From: Enterobacter asburiae
Lineage (GTDB): Bacteria; Pseudomonadota; Gammaproteobacteria; Enterobacterales; Enterobacteriaceae
Direction: 5' to 3'
DNA length: 64,000 nt
Assembly (NCBI RefSeq): GCF_007035645.1
Contig: NZ_AP019632.1
Span: forward strand, 1,984,001-2,048,000
The first letter of the stretch is position 1; every line of letters begins with the position of its first letter. The translations under genes were made by a program, and so were the position numbers. The notes under the pieces were generated by a model. It saw only the letters and a list, made by a program, of their open reading frames with translations, made no database searches and was not told where the DNA came from. Of the stretch, positions 18,573 through 28,532 are shown piece by piece.

Positions 18573-19379
18573 TTAGCGGTCTTTTCTCCACGCATCGGCG
18601 GTCAATGCTTCACCAAAATGACCGGCAATCAGTCGTTTTGTCAGCTCATGAAGCGGGGAGGCCATCACATCCGCCGTGCTGCCGCGCTCGACAACTTCGC
18701 CCTGGTGCATGACCATCACCTGATCGCTGATGTGCTTCATCATTCCCAGATGCTGGGTGACGTAGATATACGAGATCCCCTGTTTTTCCTGCAATTCCAG
18801 CATCAGGTTAATCAGCTGCGAGCGCATCGACATATCCAGCGAGGCAAGCGCTTCATCCGCAATGATCACTTTTGGCCGCAAAATCAACGCACGCGCCAGG
18901 CCCAGACGCTGTTTCTGGCCGGGGGCCAGCATATGCGGGTAGTAGCTTTCGTGATCCGGCAACAGCCCAACCATACGCAGGGTTTCAAATACGCGCTTAC
19001 GGCGCGCCTCCGGCTCCAGGTCGGTGTTCAGACGCAGCGGAAAATCGAGGATCTGCGAAATGCGCTGGCGCGGGTTAAGCGAGGTCGAGGGATCCTGGAA
19101 AATCATGCGGATGCGCTGGCTGCGGAAAGAGTAATCGCCGAACGTCAGAGGATGATCGTCAATCAACACTTCGCCTGCAGTCGGTTCAACCATGCCGGCG
19201 AGCATTTTCGCCAAGGTGGATTTCCCGGAACCGTTCTCGCCGATGATCGCCAGGGTCTGTTTTTCACGCAGCGTAAAGCTCAGCGGCTTCACCGCGTCGA
19301 CAGTTTGACGATGAAACAGCCCCGTACGGTAGCGAAAGGTCTTACTCAGGTTGCGAACTTCCAGTAAGGTTTCGACCAT
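18573..19379 (-). CDS. sapF: SapF, ABC transporter ATPase
   Basis: The 268-residue ATPase has Walker A GENGSGKST at residues 48-56, Walker B VIIADEAL, and a signature LAPGQKQRLGLARAL, a variant of LSGGQ that SapF proteins share. It energises the Sap importer, linked to antimicrobial-peptide resistance in Salmonella and to putrescine export in E. coli. It is the last gene of sapABCDF, beginning one base after the sapD stop region. A strong terminator follows at 18494-18538. Downstream, E. coli has ycjD and fabI, but here an accessory block intervenes. Confidence 0.96.
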   Translation of the reverse strand: MVETLLEVRNLSKTFRYRTGLFHRQTVDAVKPLSFTLREKQTLAIIGENGSGKSTLAKMLAGMVEPTAGEVLIDDHPLTFGDYSFRSQRIRMIFQDPSTSLNPRQRISQILDFPLRLNTDLEPEARRKRVFETLRMVGLLPDHESYYPHMLAPGQKQRLGLARALILRPKVIIADEALASLDMSMRSQLINLMLELQEKQGISYIYVTQHLGMMKHISDQVMVMHQGEVVERGSTADVMASPLHELTKRLIAGHFGEALTADAWRKDR

Positions 19380-19380
19380 T

Positions 19381-20373
19381 TCACTCTCTCTCCATGTTCA
19401 GCGGGAAATGACAGGCGTACAGATGATTCTTGGCCCCGGTCAGGCGTGGCGTCTCGATACATTTACGCTGAGCATATGGGCACCTTGGCCCCAGACGACA
19501 GCCTATCGGCAGGGATTCCAGCAGCGGAATCGCCCCCGGCAGGGTATTCAGGCGGCTCTTATGCGGCATCGCGCTGCCAAAATCCGGAATGGCGCGGATA
19601 AGCGCCTGCGTATACGGATGATGCGGCGCGCCGATCAGATCTTCACTCGGCGCGGTTTCGACCGTTTGCCCGCAGTACATGACGTCAATTTTATCCGCCC
19701 ATTTGCTGAGCATTTGCAGGTCATGGCTGATCAGCAAAATGGTGGTGTTGTTATTCTGGTTGAGACGCGACAGCAGGCGGAAAATTTGCGCCTGCGTGGT
19801 GGGTTCCATCGCGTTGGTGGGCTCATCCGCAATCAGCAAACGCGGCTGATTTGCCAGCGCGATGGCAATCATCACTTTCTGACATTCGCCGTCGGTCAGC
19901 TCATAAGGGAAGCTGCGCATCGCGTCTTTGTGATCTTTGATCCCGACGCGGTGTAAAAGCTCGATGGCGCGGCGCTTGCGCCAGCCAACGCGTTGCCACC
20001 AGCGGCCTTTATAGGTCCAGCCGGGAATGTTCTGCATGAGCTGTTTACCCACGCGTTCGGACGGGTCGAGACAGGACTGCGGCTCCTGGAAAATCATCGA
20101 GACGTTATGCCCGACAAGCTTTCTCCGCTCGCGGGGGGAGAGACGCAGCAGATCGATATCGTCAAAACGCATACGGTCTGCCGTCACGCGCCAGTTGTCT
20201 TTCGCCACGCCGCAGATAGCCTTGGCAATCAGGCTTTTTCCCGAGCCGGATTCCCCCACCAGCCCGCGTATTTCACCCTCTGCAAGGGTGATACTGATGC
20301 GATCGACGGCTTTAACCCAGCCTTCACCGGTTTTGAATTCGATGGTGAGGTTGCGAATATCAAGAAGCGGCAT
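19381..20373 (-). CDS. sapD: SapD, ABC transporter ATPase
   Basis: The 330-residue ATPase has Walker A GESGSGKS at residues 40-47, a signature region [22 protein letters not shown] and Walker [14 protein letters not shown]. It ends with the oligopeptide-transporter-type C-terminal domain containing cysteines ([14 protein letters not shown]). It partners SapF and the permeases SapB and SapC, and in E. coli SapD also supports Trk potassium uptake. Its start overlaps the sapC stop by one base. Confidence 0.96.
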   Translation of the reverse strand: MPLLDIRNLTIEFKTGEGWVKAVDRISITLAEGEIRGLVGESGSGKSLIAKAICGVAKDNWRVTADRMRFDDIDLLRLSPRERRKLVGHNVSMIFQEPQSCLDPSERVGKQLMQNIPGWTYKGRWWQRVGWRKRRAIELLHRVGIKDHKDAMRSFPYELTDGECQKVMIAIALANQPRLLIADEPTNAMEPTTQAQIFRLLSRLNQNNNTTILLISHDLQMLSKWADKIDVMYCGQTVETAPSEDLIGAPHHPYTQALIRAIPDFGSAMPHKSRLNTLPGAIPLLESLPIGCRLGPRCPYAQRKCIETPRLTGAKNHLYACHFPLNMERE

Positions 20374-21263
20374 TATTGCACCCCCGCGTTAATTGCACGG
20401 CGAATACCGTCGCCCAGCAGGTTGATAAGCAGCACGCTCACCATAATGGCCGCCCCCGGCAGCATGACCGTCCAGGGTGCCACGTAGATCAACTCCAGCG
20501 CGTCGCCGAGCATTGCACCCCATTCGGGCGACGGCAGCTGTGCACCGAGGTCGAGAAAGCCGAGCGCCGCGATGTCCAGAATCGCCATCGACAGGGCGCG
20601 GGTGATCTCTGTGACCAGCCCGGCGGCGATGTTGGGCAGCACGGCAAACCACAGAATGTTGAAGGTCGTCGCGCCGTCCAGACGCGCGGCGACGACGTAC
20701 TCTTTTTCCAGCTCATCATGCACCATGCTGTAAACCGAGCGCACGATGCGGGGCAGGATAGCCAGCCAGACGGCGAACATGGCATGCGACAGGTGCGGAC
20801 CGGCAAAGGCAACAACAATGATTGCCAGCAGCAGGGACGGAATCGACAGCAGCGTATCCAGAATGTGGTTAAGGACCGCCGAACGCAGGCCATGGGTGGA
20901 TCCCGCAAAAATACCGAGCGCCAGCCCGCAGATCGTAGCCGCGAGCGTCACCACAAATGCGCCGCCCACCGTCGGGGCTGCACCGCTCAACAGGCGGCTC
21001 AACACGTCACGTCCGAGGTCGTCCGTTCCCAGGAAGAAAGAGACTTCACCGTAGCGCGACCAGGACGGTGGCAGCAGCTGATAGCCAAGGAACTGCTGGT
21101 CGATGCCGTACGGCGCAAACCACGAGCCAAAGACGCAAAGCAACACCAGTCCGGCGCAGCCGTAAAGGCCGATCATCGCCGTGGTGTCACCATAGAATTT
21201 ACGCCACACGGTACGCAGCACGCCGGGCGTGCGCTTTTCACTGTATACGCTATCGTAAGGCAT
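20373..21263 (-). CDS. sapC: SapC, ABC transporter permease
   Basis: The 296-residue DppC/OppC-type permease begins [14 protein letters not shown], with a first TM at about 30-50, a periplasmic stretch ([16 protein letters not shown]) and about five further TM helices. The cytoplasmic EAA-type loop [24 protein letters not shown] couples to the ATPases. Its start lies inside the sapB 3' end (14-base overlap), so translation is coupled. Confidence 0.96.
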   Translation of the reverse strand: MPYDSVYSEKRTPGVLRTVWRKFYGDTTAMIGLYGCAGLVLLCVFGSWFAPYGIDQQFLGYQLLPPSWSRYGEVSFFLGTDDLGRDVLSRLLSGAAPTVGGAFVVTLAATICGLALGIFAGSTHGLRSAVLNHILDTLLSIPSLLLAIIVVAFAGPHLSHAMFAVWLAILPRIVRSVYSMVHDELEKEYVVAARLDGATTFNILWFAVLPNIAAGLVTEITRALSMAILDIAALGFLDLGAQLPSPEWGAMLGDALELIYVAPWTVMLPGAAIMVSVLLINLLGDGIRRAINAGVQ

Positions 21264-22215
21264 ACCATTCCTTATGCTTCAATGGGTTAGCCATGGCACC
21301 CAGAATATCGGACAACACGTTAACAATAATCACCAGCGAACCAATCACCATCACGCCCGCAGAAATAGCGGCGTAGTCCTGCTGGCGGATGGCGTTAATC
21401 AGCCATCGCCCCAGGCCTGGCCAGCTAAAGACCATCTCGGTAATCATCGCCAGCGTCAGCATGGTGGAAAACTGTAATCCCAGACGCGGAATAACCGGCG
21501 GCAGCGCGTTGTGCAGGACGTTGCGGCGCAGTATGGTCAGGCGTGACAACCCGCGCGTGGCCGCGGCTTTGACGTAGTTCTGGTCAAACACCTCGATAGT
21601 GCTCAGGCGCATCAGGCGGATCACTTCGGTTGTTGGCGCAACCGCCAGCGTCAGAACCGGCAATACCATATGGCGCACGGCGCTGACGATCATCTCATGG
21701 CGCCACACCGAATCGGACAGCCACGCATCAATGATGGCAAAACCCGTCACCGTTTTAACCGTATAGAGCAGGTCAAAACGACCTGAAACCGGCAGCCAGC
21801 CCATCGTCAGCGAGAAGAACAGCGTCAGCAGCAGCGCCAGCCAGAATACCGGGATGGAGAAGCCGAACAGGGCGAGGGCGCTGATAAACTTATCCTGCCA
21901 TTTATTGCGATAGATCCCGGCCAGCATGCCCACGGGGATCCCGACCATCAGGGCAAAGCCGAAGGCCAGAATACACAGCTCCATCGTGGCCGGGAAAACC
22001 TCTTTCAGCTGCTGAGAAATCAGCTGCCCGTTAATGCTGGACACGCCGAAATCCCAGTGCAGCAGCCCGTTAAACCAGAACAGCCAGGCATCCCACAGCG
22101 ACGACCCCTGGAGCGGGGCGTGGGGCGTGAAATAGCTCAGGCTGAAGCCGACAAAGTTCAGGAAAAAGAGCGTCACCAGCAGCAAAAGGAGCCGACGTAA
22201 GGTAAAAATAATCAT
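21250..22215 (-). CDS. sapB: SapB, ABC transporter permease
   Basis: The 321-residue DppB/OppB-type permease has an N-terminal TM (about residues 7-28) and five later TM segments, with the EAA-like loop [28 protein letters not shown] at about 215-242. Its start overlaps the sapA stop by four bases (ATGA) and its 3' end overlaps sapC by 14 bases, giving a tightly coupled sapABCDF operon. Confidence 0.96.
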   Translation of the reverse strand: MIIFTLRRLLLLLVTLFFLNFVGFSLSYFTPHAPLQGSSLWDAWLFWFNGLLHWDFGVSSINGQLISQQLKEVFPATMELCILAFGFALMVGIPVGMLAGIYRNKWQDKFISALALFGFSIPVFWLALLLTLFFSLTMGWLPVSGRFDLLYTVKTVTGFAIIDAWLSDSVWRHEMIVSAVRHMVLPVLTLAVAPTTEVIRLMRLSTIEVFDQNYVKAAATRGLSRLTILRRNVLHNALPPVIPRLGLQFSTMLTLAMITEMVFSWPGLGRWLINAIRQQDYAAISAGVMVIGSLVIIVNVLSDILGAMANPLKHKEWYALR

Positions 22216-23852
22216 GGTTTTTTCACCTCTTGTTCTTTTTCACGCGACACGCCGGCGAACGAGGCGTTGCCGAACGGACTCAGCACCAGGCCTTTAATAT
22301 CGTAACGATAGGCCTGAAGACGCAGGGAAGAGGCCAGCGGCAGCACCGGCAGTTCCTGGGCAAGGATCTTCTGCGCTTCATCATAGGCGTCGATGCGTGA
22401 GGCCAGCTGCTGGGAAGCCAGCGCTTTTTGCAGCACGGCGTCAAACTCCCGGTTACACCAGTGGGCGTAGTTGGTCTGCGAATTTATCGCCGCACAGCTC
22501 AGGAGCGGCCGGAAGAAACTGTCCGGATCGTTACTGTCGGTCGCCCAGCCGGTCAGGGTTAAATCATGATTCATGTCCATCAGGCGCGCCTCCTGGAAAC
22601 GGCCCTCAACCGGTACGATGATCACTTTGACGCCCACCTGCGCCATATCTGCCTGCAGCAGTTCGGCGGTCTTAAGCGGGCTCGGGTTCCACGCCTGGGA
22701 GCTGGTTGGCACCCAAAGCTGCAGCGTGAGGTTTTCCGCCCCCAGCGCCTTCAGCTGTTCACGCGCTTTTGCCGGATTGTATTCCGTAATTTTAGCTTCA
22801 CCGTCATAGGCCCACGAGGCGCGCGGTAAAATTGAGGCGGCGGTTTCCGCCGTGCCGTAGTAGATCGACTGCATCAAACGCTGGTTGTTAATCGCCAGCG
22901 CCAGAGCGTGGCGTACGGCAGGGTTATTCAACGGCGGCTTATCCGTGTTAAAGGCCAGATAAGCGATATTCATGCCGGGGCGTAACGTCAGGCGCAGGCG
23001 CGGATCGTCACGCAAAATGGTGAGCTGGCTGGCCGCGGGCCAGGCGAGCACGTCGCACTCCCCGGTGAGCAGTTTCGACAGACGTCCCGTTCCACCTGAA
23101 CCGAGATCGACCACCACCTGCGGCATCAGCGGGGTGCCGCGCCAGAAATGCTCATGACGCTGCAGACGAATATACTGCCCGGCGCGGTATTCAGCGAGCT
23201 GGAACGGACCGGTGCCGACCGGCTGACGATCGAGTAACTCCTGACGATCTTTTTTCGTCAGGGTCGCCGCGTATTCAGCAGACATGACTGACGCATAGTG
23301 GGTCGCCAGATGCCAGAGGAAGGAGGCATCCGGGCGCGTCAGCGTAAATTCAACCGTCCGGTTGTCCAGCTTGCGCACGCTCTTGACGGTATCAGCAAAC
23401 TGCAGGCTGTCGAAATAGGGGAAATTATCCCCGTTAACGTTATGCCACGGGTGGTTGCGGTTAAAGATGCGCTGGAAGGTAAAGACCACGTCATCTGCGT
23501 TCAGCCTGCGCGTGGGGGTAAACCAAGGCGTGCGCTGAAACGCGACGTCATCGCGCAGGTTAAAACGGTACGTTGCGCCGTTATCCAGCACTTCCCAGCT
23601 TTCCGCCAGCTCAGGCACCAGACGGTAGGTGTATGGGTCAACATCAAGCAGACGGTCGTAAAGCTGCGCGGCCAGGGTATCCACGATCAGGCCGCTGCCC
23701 GCTTTTTGCGGGTTGAAGGTATCCACCTGGCCGCTTACGCAATAGACAAAGCCGCTGTCACGAATGTCAGGCTGGGGAGTTTGCCCGGGCGCGGCAAAGG
23801 CCAGGCTGCTAAACAGACCGAGTGCTAAAAAGGACGATAAAACCAGACGCAT
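22212..23852 (-). CDS. sapA: SapA, periplasmic peptide-binding protein
   Basis: The 546-residue solute-binding protein of the DppA/OppA family has a Sec signal at residues 1-20 ([20 protein letters not shown]). In the family it captures peptides, including cationic antimicrobial peptides, in the periplasm for SapBCDF. Conserved signature segments such as [31 protein letters not shown] are visible. It is the first gene of the operon, 88 nt downstream of pspF on the same strand. Confidence 0.96.
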   Translation of the reverse strand: MRLVLSSFLALGLFSSLAFAAPGQTPQPDIRDSGFVYCVSGQVDTFNPQKAGSGLIVDTLAAQLYDRLLDVDPYTYRLVPELAESWEVLDNGATYRFNLRDDVAFQRTPWFTPTRRLNADDVVFTFQRIFNRNHPWHNVNGDNFPYFDSLQFADTVKSVRKLDNRTVEFTLTRPDASFLWHLATHYASVMSAEYAATLTKKDRQELLDRQPVGTGPFQLAEYRAGQYIRLQRHEHFWRGTPLMPQVVVDLGSGGTGRLSKLLTGECDVLAWPAASQLTILRDDPRLRLTLRPGMNIAYLAFNTDKPPLNNPAVRHALALAINNQRLMQSIYYGTAETAASILPRASWAYDGEAKITEYNPAKAREQLKALGAENLTLQLWVPTSSQAWNPSPLKTAELLQADMAQVGVKVIIVPVEGRFQEARLMDMNHDLTLTGWATDSNDPDSFFRPLLSCAAINSQTNYAHWCNREFDAVLQKALASQQLASRIDAYDEAQKILAQELPVLPLASSLRLQAYRYDIKGLVLSPFGNASFAGVSREKEQEVKKP

Positions 23853-23940
23853 AATTTTTAAGGTTTTTAGGTTCGATCTGCAAAGTGTATCGCACTTACG
23901 CCTGCTTCGTAAAAATGTCTGCAGGTAAGTGCTGATATTG

Positions 23941-24918
23941 TCAGCGCATTTGATGCTTTTTGAGCAATGCCCTTAACTGATGGTAGGTCAGACCCAGCAG
24001 TTCAGCCGCCCGTTTCTGGTTATATTTCGCCGTCTTCAGGCTTTGCTCCAGCAGCTGTTTCTCCTGATCGTTCTGGAACTGGCGTAAATCAAGGGGGAGA
24101 GTAGGGAGATCGCCTGAAGACGCTGGTGTGGGTAGCGGCGCTGCGCTGCGCTGAAAAGGATCGATAATGATATTGTCCAGCTCCGTCTCGCTGCTGCCGT
24201 GGCGATAGACGGAGCGCTCCACGACGTTTTTCAGTTCGCGGATATTTCCCGGCCAGTGGTAAGCCAGCAGCGTCTCCTGCGCATAATCGCTGAAGCCGGG
24301 GAACAGCGGCAGTCCGAGCTCTCGGCACATCTGAATCGCAAACTGGTCTGCCAGCAGCATGATGTCGCTTCTGCGCTCGCGCAGGGGTGGAAGCTGAACG
24401 ACGTCAAAGGCCAGGCGGTCAAGCAGGTCGGCACGGAATTTCTCCTCCGCCACCATCTCCGGCAGGTTGGCGTTCGTGGCGCACACCAGGCGTACGTTAA
24501 CCTGCAGCGGCTGGCTGCCGCCGACGCGCTCCAGCTCGCCGTACTCAATCACGCGCAGCAGTTTTTCCTGCACCAGCATGGGCGCGGTGGCCAGCTCATC
24601 CAGAAACAGCGTACCGCCGTCGGCGCGCTCAAAGCGTCCGGGATGGCGTTTCTGGGCACCGGTAAACGCCCCCGCTTCATGGCCGAAGAGCTCGGTGTCG
24701 AGCAGGTTTTCATTCAGCGCCGCGCAGTTAAGGGAAATGAAGGGGCCATCCCAGCGCCCGGAGAGGTAATGCAGACGGTTGGCTATCAGCTCTTTCCCCG
24801 TTCCGCGTTCACCGACGATCAGCACCGGTTTATTGAGCGGCGCCAGGCGAGAGACCTGTTCCAGCACTTCGAGAAAGCTGTTTGCTTCGCCGAGTAAATT
24901 GTCTTTGTATCCGGGCAT
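23941..24918 (-). CDS. pspF: PspF, sigma54 enhancer-binding activator of the phage-shock operon
   Basis: The 325-residue AAA+ activator lacks a receiver domain, as typical for PspF. It has Walker A GERGTGKE (residues 36-43), the sigma54-contact loop GAFTGA (83-88), Walker B GGTLFLDEL and a C-terminal Fis-type HTH (YNQKRAAELLGLTYHQLRALLKK). It is held inactive by PspA and activates the divergent pspA promoter. A GTG at 24933 would add five residues but directly abuts AAGGAG, so 24918 (MPGYKDNLLG, like E. coli) is preferred even though its spacing of 15 nt is long. Confidence 0.96.
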   Translation of the reverse strand: MPGYKDNLLGEANSFLEVLEQVSRLAPLNKPVLIVGERGTGKELIANRLHYLSGRWDGPFISLNCAALNENLLDTELFGHEAGAFTGAQKRHPGRFERADGGTLFLDELATAPMLVQEKLLRVIEYGELERVGGSQPLQVNVRLVCATNANLPEMVAEEKFRADLLDRLAFDVVQLPPLRERRSDIMLLADQFAIQMCRELGLPLFPGFSDYAQETLLAYHWPGNIRELKNVVERSVYRHGSSETELDNIIIDPFQRSAAPLPTPASSGDLPTLPLDLRQFQNDQEKQLLEQSLKTAKYNQKRAAELLGLTYHQLRALLKKHQMR

Positions 24919-25017
24919 GATGAAATTAACCACTCCTTAGCGATATTCACCAGGGAAGAATAGTTCTTCACTGCGTAAAAATCAATCAGACTCAGTGAAA
25001 TCAATAAGATAAAAACC

Positions 25018-25034
25018 TGGCATGATGTTTGTAT
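25018..25034 (+). promoter_or_regulatory. sigma54 promoter of pspABCD
   Basis: TGGCATGATGTTTGTA shows the -24 GG (25019-25020) and -12 GT (25031-25032) with exactly ten bases between, as sigma54 requires. It lies about 50 nt upstream of pspA. The upstream AATCAATAAGATA (from about 24999) resembles an IHF site, fitting the known PspF/IHF architecture. Confidence 0.85.
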
Positions 25035-25084
25035 TATCAGTACAGCAGGGCATAGCCCGATAACAGAACTATGAGGATTTGATT

Positions 25085-25753
25085 ATGGGTATTTTTTCTC
25101 GTTTTGCCGACATCGTGAACGCCAACATCAACTCACTGCTTGAGAAAGCGGAAGATCCGCAGAAGCTGGTACGTCTGATGATTCAGGAGATGGAAGACAC
25201 GCTGGTTGAAGTGCGTTCAACCTCCGCCCGCGCGCTGGCGGAGAAAAAACAGCTTACGCGTCGTATTGAACAGGCAACCGCTCAGCTGAACGAATGGCAG
25301 GAAAAAGCGGAGCTGGCGCTGCGTAAAGACAAAGAGGATCTGGCCCGTGCGGCGCTGATCGAAAAACAGAAGCTGGCTGATATGGTCGCGACGCTCGAGC
25401 ATGAAGTGACGCTGGTGGACGACACGCTCACCCGTATGAAGAAAGAGATTGGTGAGCTTGAAAACAAACTGAGCGAAACCCGCGCGCGTCAGCAGGCGCT
25501 GACCCTGCGTCACCAGGCGGCAAGCTCCTCCCGCGACGTGCGTCGTCAGCTAGACAGCGGTAAGCTGGATGAAGCGATGGCGCGTTTTGAATCGTTTGAA
25601 CGTCGTATCGACCACATGGAAGCGGAAGCCGAAAGCCACGGCATCGGCAAGCAGAAGTCGCTGGATCAACAGTTCGCCGATCTGAAGGCTGATGATGAAA
25701 TCAGCGAGCAGCTGGCGGCACTGAAAGCCAAAATGAAGCAAGACAACCAATAA
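25085..25753 (+). CDS. pspA: PspA, phage-shock protein A
   Basis: The 222-residue ESCRT-III/IM30-like coiled-coil protein has an N-terminal amphipathic helix ([22 protein letters not shown]) that binds stressed membranes. Long helices fill the rest (coiled coil about 25-185). It binds and inhibits PspF in unstressed cells and forms membrane-supporting assemblies under envelope stress. The start at 25085 (Shine-Dalgarno TGAGGA) is preferred to an in-frame ATG two codons earlier. It leads pspABCD. Confidence 0.98.
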   Translation: MGIFSRFADIVNANINSLLEKAEDPQKLVRLMIQEMEDTLVEVRSTSARALAEKKQLTRRIEQATAQLNEWQEKAELALRKDKEDLARAALIEKQKLADMVATLEHEVTLVDDTLTRMKKEIGELENKLSETRARQQALTLRHQAASSSRDVRRQLDSGKLDEAMARFESFERRIDHMEAEAESHGIGKQKSLDQQFADLKADDEISEQLAALKAKMKQDNQ

Positions 25754-25802
25754 TAATTCCTGCGGCACCTGAGCGTGCCGCATCATAAGACAAGGAGTAC
25801 AC

Positions 25803-26027
25803 ATGAGCGCGCTTTTTCTGGCCATTCCCCTGACAATTTTCGTGCTGTTCGTTTTGCCGATTTGGCTATGGCTGCACTACAGCAACCGTTCTTCTCGGGG
25901 CGAACTCTCCCAGAGTGAACAACAGCGTCTGGTACAGCTCTCCGACGAGGCGAACAAAATGCGCGAACGCATTCAGGCGCTGGAAGCCATCCTGGATGCT
26001 GAGCATCCAAACTGGAGGGACCGTTAA
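25803..26027 (+). CDS. pspB: PspB, phage-shock protein B
   Basis: The 74-residue inner-membrane protein has one TM helix (about residues 4-24, FLAIPLTIFVLFVLPIWLWLH) and a charged cytosolic coiled coil (about 35-70). With PspC it senses envelope stress and pulls PspA off PspF. The Shine-Dalgarno AAGGAG precedes the ATG. It overlaps pspC by one base (TAATG). Confidence 0.97.
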   Translation: MSALFLAIPLTIFVLFVLPIWLWLHYSNRSSRGELSQSEQQRLVQLSDEANKMRERIQALEAILDAEHPNWRDR

Positions 26028-26386
26028 TGTCTGGACTGAATCTGAACAAAAAGCTGTGGCGTATTCCACAGCAGGGCATGGTGCGCGGCGTTTGTGCCGG
26101 GCTGGCTCACTATCTTGATGTCCCGGTCAAACTTGTCCGCGTGGTCGCGGTGCTATCGATATTCTTCGGCCTGGCGTTTATTACCCTGGTGGCATACATC
26201 GTCCTGTCGTTTGTTCTTGACCCGATGCCAGAAGGAGAATTGGCTGCGGAGGGAGCTCCGACCAGCAGCGATCTTCTCAATGCCGTTGATGAGCAGCTCG
26301 CCGCCGGTGAGAAGCGGCTACGGGAAATGGAACGCTATGTCACGTCGGATACCTTTACGCTGAGAAGTCGCTTTCGTCAGCTTTAA
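26027..26386 (+). CDS. pspC: PspC, phage-shock protein C
   Basis: The 119-residue PspC-domain protein starts with a cytosolic stretch (LNKKLWRIPQQGMVRGVCAGLAHYLDVPVKLVRV) and has a hydrophobic region at about residues 38-68. A C-terminal coiled-coil-prone tail follows. It works with PspB as the stress sensor and PspA recruiter at the inner membrane. Its first codon overlaps the pspB stop. Confidence 0.97.
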   Translation: MSGLNLNKKLWRIPQQGMVRGVCAGLAHYLDVPVKLVRVVAVLSIFFGLAFITLVAYIVLSFVLDPMPEGELAAEGAPTSSDLLNAVDEQLAAGEKRLREMERYVTSDTFTLRSRFRQL

Positions 26387-26398
26387 GAGAGAGATGAG

Positions 26399-26623
26399 AT
26401 GAAACAACACTGGCAACAGGCCGGTCAGAAGGTAAAACCCGGCCTGAAAATCGCAGGTAAACTGGTCCTGCTGACCGCGTTACGGTTCGGCCCGGCAGGC
26501 GTGGCGGGTTGGGCGATCAAATCCGTTGCCCGCAAACCGGTCAGAATGGTGCTGGCCGTGGCGCTCGAACCGCTGCTGCAAAAGGTGGCAAAACGGCTTT
26601 CTCGCCGTTACTTATCCCAATAA
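26399..26623 (+). CDS. pspD: PspD, phage-shock protein D
   Basis: The 74-residue basic protein has a central hydrophobic stretch (about residues 18-45, [24 protein letters not shown]) and a cationic C-terminus (RLSRRYLSQ). It is a peripheral inner-membrane member of the psp operon with an auxiliary role. It lies 12 nt after pspC. The rhodanese gene pspE that follows pspD in E. coli is missing here; ycjM comes next. Confidence 0.93.
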   Translation: MKQHWQQAGQKVKPGLKIAGKLVLLTALRFGPAGVAGWAIKSVARKPVRMVLAVALEPLLQKVAKRLSRRYLSQ

Positions 26624-26769
26624 TTCCTGCTGGCGTTAGCCCTTTCCCTGACGGGGGAGGGACTGGCGACGGTTAACCGCATTTCCTCTTTTCCCGGTTC
26701 TTTCTTTGCGGCAGCTCACAATATTGCGCTGAGCTGCTTTGCAATCACCTTTTTCTCCTTTCTGGTCCG

Positions 26770-26798
26770 TTGACAGATATTTTTCATGGGAGTAGATT
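26770..26798 (+). promoter_or_regulatory. sigma70 promoter of the ycj operon
   Basis: TTGACA (26770-26775), a 17-nt spacer and TAGATT (26793-26798) form a near-consensus promoter. The predicted start is about 26805, just before the operator-like sequence. The rest of 26624-26769 shows no gene. Confidence 0.7.
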
Positions 26799-26807
26799 GC
26801 CACTCCG

Positions 26808-26821
26808 TGGGACCGCTACCA
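26808..26821 (+). promoter_or_regulatory. LacI-family operator candidate at the ycjM promoter
   Basis: TGGGACCGCTACCA is an imperfect palindrome with a central CG, typical of LacI-family operators, placed at about +3 to +17. The identical 14-mer recurs at 36752-36765 before ycjU. YcjW, encoded downstream, is the likely binder. Confidence 0.65.
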
Positions 26822-26832
26822 TGGAAAATGAA

Positions 26833-28518
26833 ATGAATACAAAAATTAAAGAACTCATTAATATTGTTTACGGGGAAACGTTTTCTGACGCCCATCTTAA
26901 TGTGCTGCTGGAAAATATTGGAAATGCCGCTTCTGTTATTACGGAAAAACGTAAAACGGGTTGGGATGAAAAAGACGTTGTCCTGATTACCTATGCCGAT
27001 CAGTTTTCAGCGAAAGGGGAGAAGGCGCTACCGGTGTTTACACGTTTTTATAACAGGTGGCTTTCTCGTTCTTTTTCTCATGTTCATCTCTTGCCTTTTT
27101 ATCCATGGTCTTCGGACGACGGTTTTTCTGTTATCGATTATCACGAGGTTGCACCGGAAACCGGAACGTGGCGAGACGTTGCTGAATTAAAACAGTCAGC
27201 CAGTTTAATGTTCGATTTCGTATGCAACCATATGTCAGCCAAAAGCAAATGGTTCGCTAATTATCTGAAGCAAATGCCAGGATATGAAGATTTCTTTATT
27301 TCTGTCGATCCTGAAACAGACTTATCCGCGGTGACGCGTCCGCGTGCCTTACCGCTTCTTACGCCTTTCACGCTGCATGACGGCAGCGTGCGACACCTGT
27401 GGACCACCTTCAGCGAGGACCAGGTCGATCTCAATTTCGCCTCTCCGCAGGTGCTGATCGCGATGGTCGACGTGCTGCTGCATTACCTGATTGAAGGGGC
27501 GCGATACATTCGTCTGGATGCGGTGGGATTCATGTGGAAAATACCCGGAACAAACTGCATCCACCTTGAGCAAACCCACCAGCTCATCCAGCTTTTCCGC
27601 GCGATTACCGAGGCTGTCGCCCCTGGAACGGTGATTATTACCGAGACGAACGTTCCGCATAAAGATAACGTTGCTTACTTCGGTGACGGCGAAAATGAAG
27701 CGCAGATGGTTTATCAGTTCTCTTTGCCCCCGCTGGTGCTGCATGCGGTGCATTCTCAGGACGTCGGGACGCTGAGCCAGTGGGCAGCGTCGCTGACGTT
27801 GCCTTCCACGAAAACCACCTGGTTTAACTTCCTGGCCTCGCATGACGGGATTGGTCTGAATCCGTTACGCGGAATTTTACCCGAGTCGGAAATCCTCTCG
27901 CTTGTGGAAAAACTTCAGGCTGAAGGGGCGTTGGTTAACTGGAAAAATAACCCGGATGGTACACGCAGTCCTTATGAAATTAATGTGACCTATCTGGATG
28001 CTTTAAGTACGCGTGACAGTCTTGATAGCCAACGGATTGCCCGGTTTATTCTGGCGCATGCCGTCCTTTTAAGCTTCCCCGGCGTGCCTGCGGTTTATAT
28101 CCAGAGCATTCTCGGTTCACGTAATGATTATGCAGGTGTTGAACGCCTGGGATACAACCGTGCGATTAATCGTGAGAAATACACGGCAGGGCAAATTGAT
28201 AGCCTGCTTGAAGATAAAAATAGCCTGCGTTCTCAGGTCTATTGCTCGTTAAGCCAGTTAATCACGCTGCGTCGGGCGGAGAAAGCATTCCATCCTGACA
28301 GTGAAGCTTATTTCAGTGCGTCAGGTAAATATGTTTTAAAAATCGTTCGCGTGGCGGGTTGTGGTGAGAAAGTAACGGCGCTGTTTAATTTCAGTGACGG
28401 CATTCAAACGGTGGAATCCGATATTCATTCCGGAACGGAGTTGATTTCCGGGAAAGATATTACAGATAAAACGCTGACCCTATATCCATGGCAGGTGTTG
28501 TGGATTAAAGAAAACTAA
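26833..28518 (+). CDS. ycjM: YcjM, GH13_18 glucosyl phosphorylase (glucosylglycerate phosphorylase)
   Basis: The 561-residue sucrose-phosphorylase-like GH13 enzyme. The E. coli homologue is reported to phosphorolyse glucosylglycerate. Visible GH13 marks are VCNHMSA, the nucleophile region YIRLDAVGFMWK, the acid/base region VIITETNVPH and FLASHDGIGLNP. The open frame extends to a TTG at 26770, but that codon is part of the -35 box. The start at 26833 aligns with the E. coli N-terminus, though its Shine-Dalgarno is weak; ATG 26821 is the alternative. First gene of ycjMNOPQRSTUV. Confidence 0.9.
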   Translation: MNTKIKELINIVYGETFSDAHLNVLLENIGNAASVITEKRKTGWDEKDVVLITYADQFSAKGEKALPVFTRFYNRWLSRSFSHVHLLPFYPWSSDDGFSVIDYHEVAPETGTWRDVAELKQSASLMFDFVCNHMSAKSKWFANYLKQMPGYEDFFISVDPETDLSAVTRPRALPLLTPFTLHDGSVRHLWTTFSEDQVDLNFASPQVLIAMVDVLLHYLIEGARYIRLDAVGFMWKIPGTNCIHLEQTHQLIQLFRAITEAVAPGTVIITETNVPHKDNVAYFGDGENEAQMVYQFSLPPLVLHAVHSQDVGTLSQWAASLTLPSTKTTWFNFLASHDGIGLNPLRGILPESEILSLVEKLQAEGALVNWKNNPDGTRSPYEINVTYLDALSTRDSLDSQRIARFILAHAVLLSFPGVPAVYIQSILGSRNDYAGVERLGYNRAINREKYTAGQIDSLLEDKNSLRSQVYCSLSQLITLRRAEKAFHPDSEAYFSASGKYVLKIVRVAGCGEKVTALFNFSDGIQTVESDIHSGTELISGKDITDKTLTLYPWQVLWIKEN

Positions 28519-28532
28519 AAAGGACCTTAAAA

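Noticed and set aside
20376..21290. 304-codon open frame on the plus strand
   Set aside because: Antisense to sapC, His/Arg/Gln-rich and unlike a real protein.
24919..24933. GTG start of PspF at 24933
   Set aside because: The Shine-Dalgarno abuts this GTG with no spacing, and the conserved N-terminus starts at 24918.
26770..26832. TTG or upstream ATG start for YcjM
   Set aside because: The TTG is part of the -35 box TTGACA; alignment with the remembered E. coli N-terminus favours 26833.
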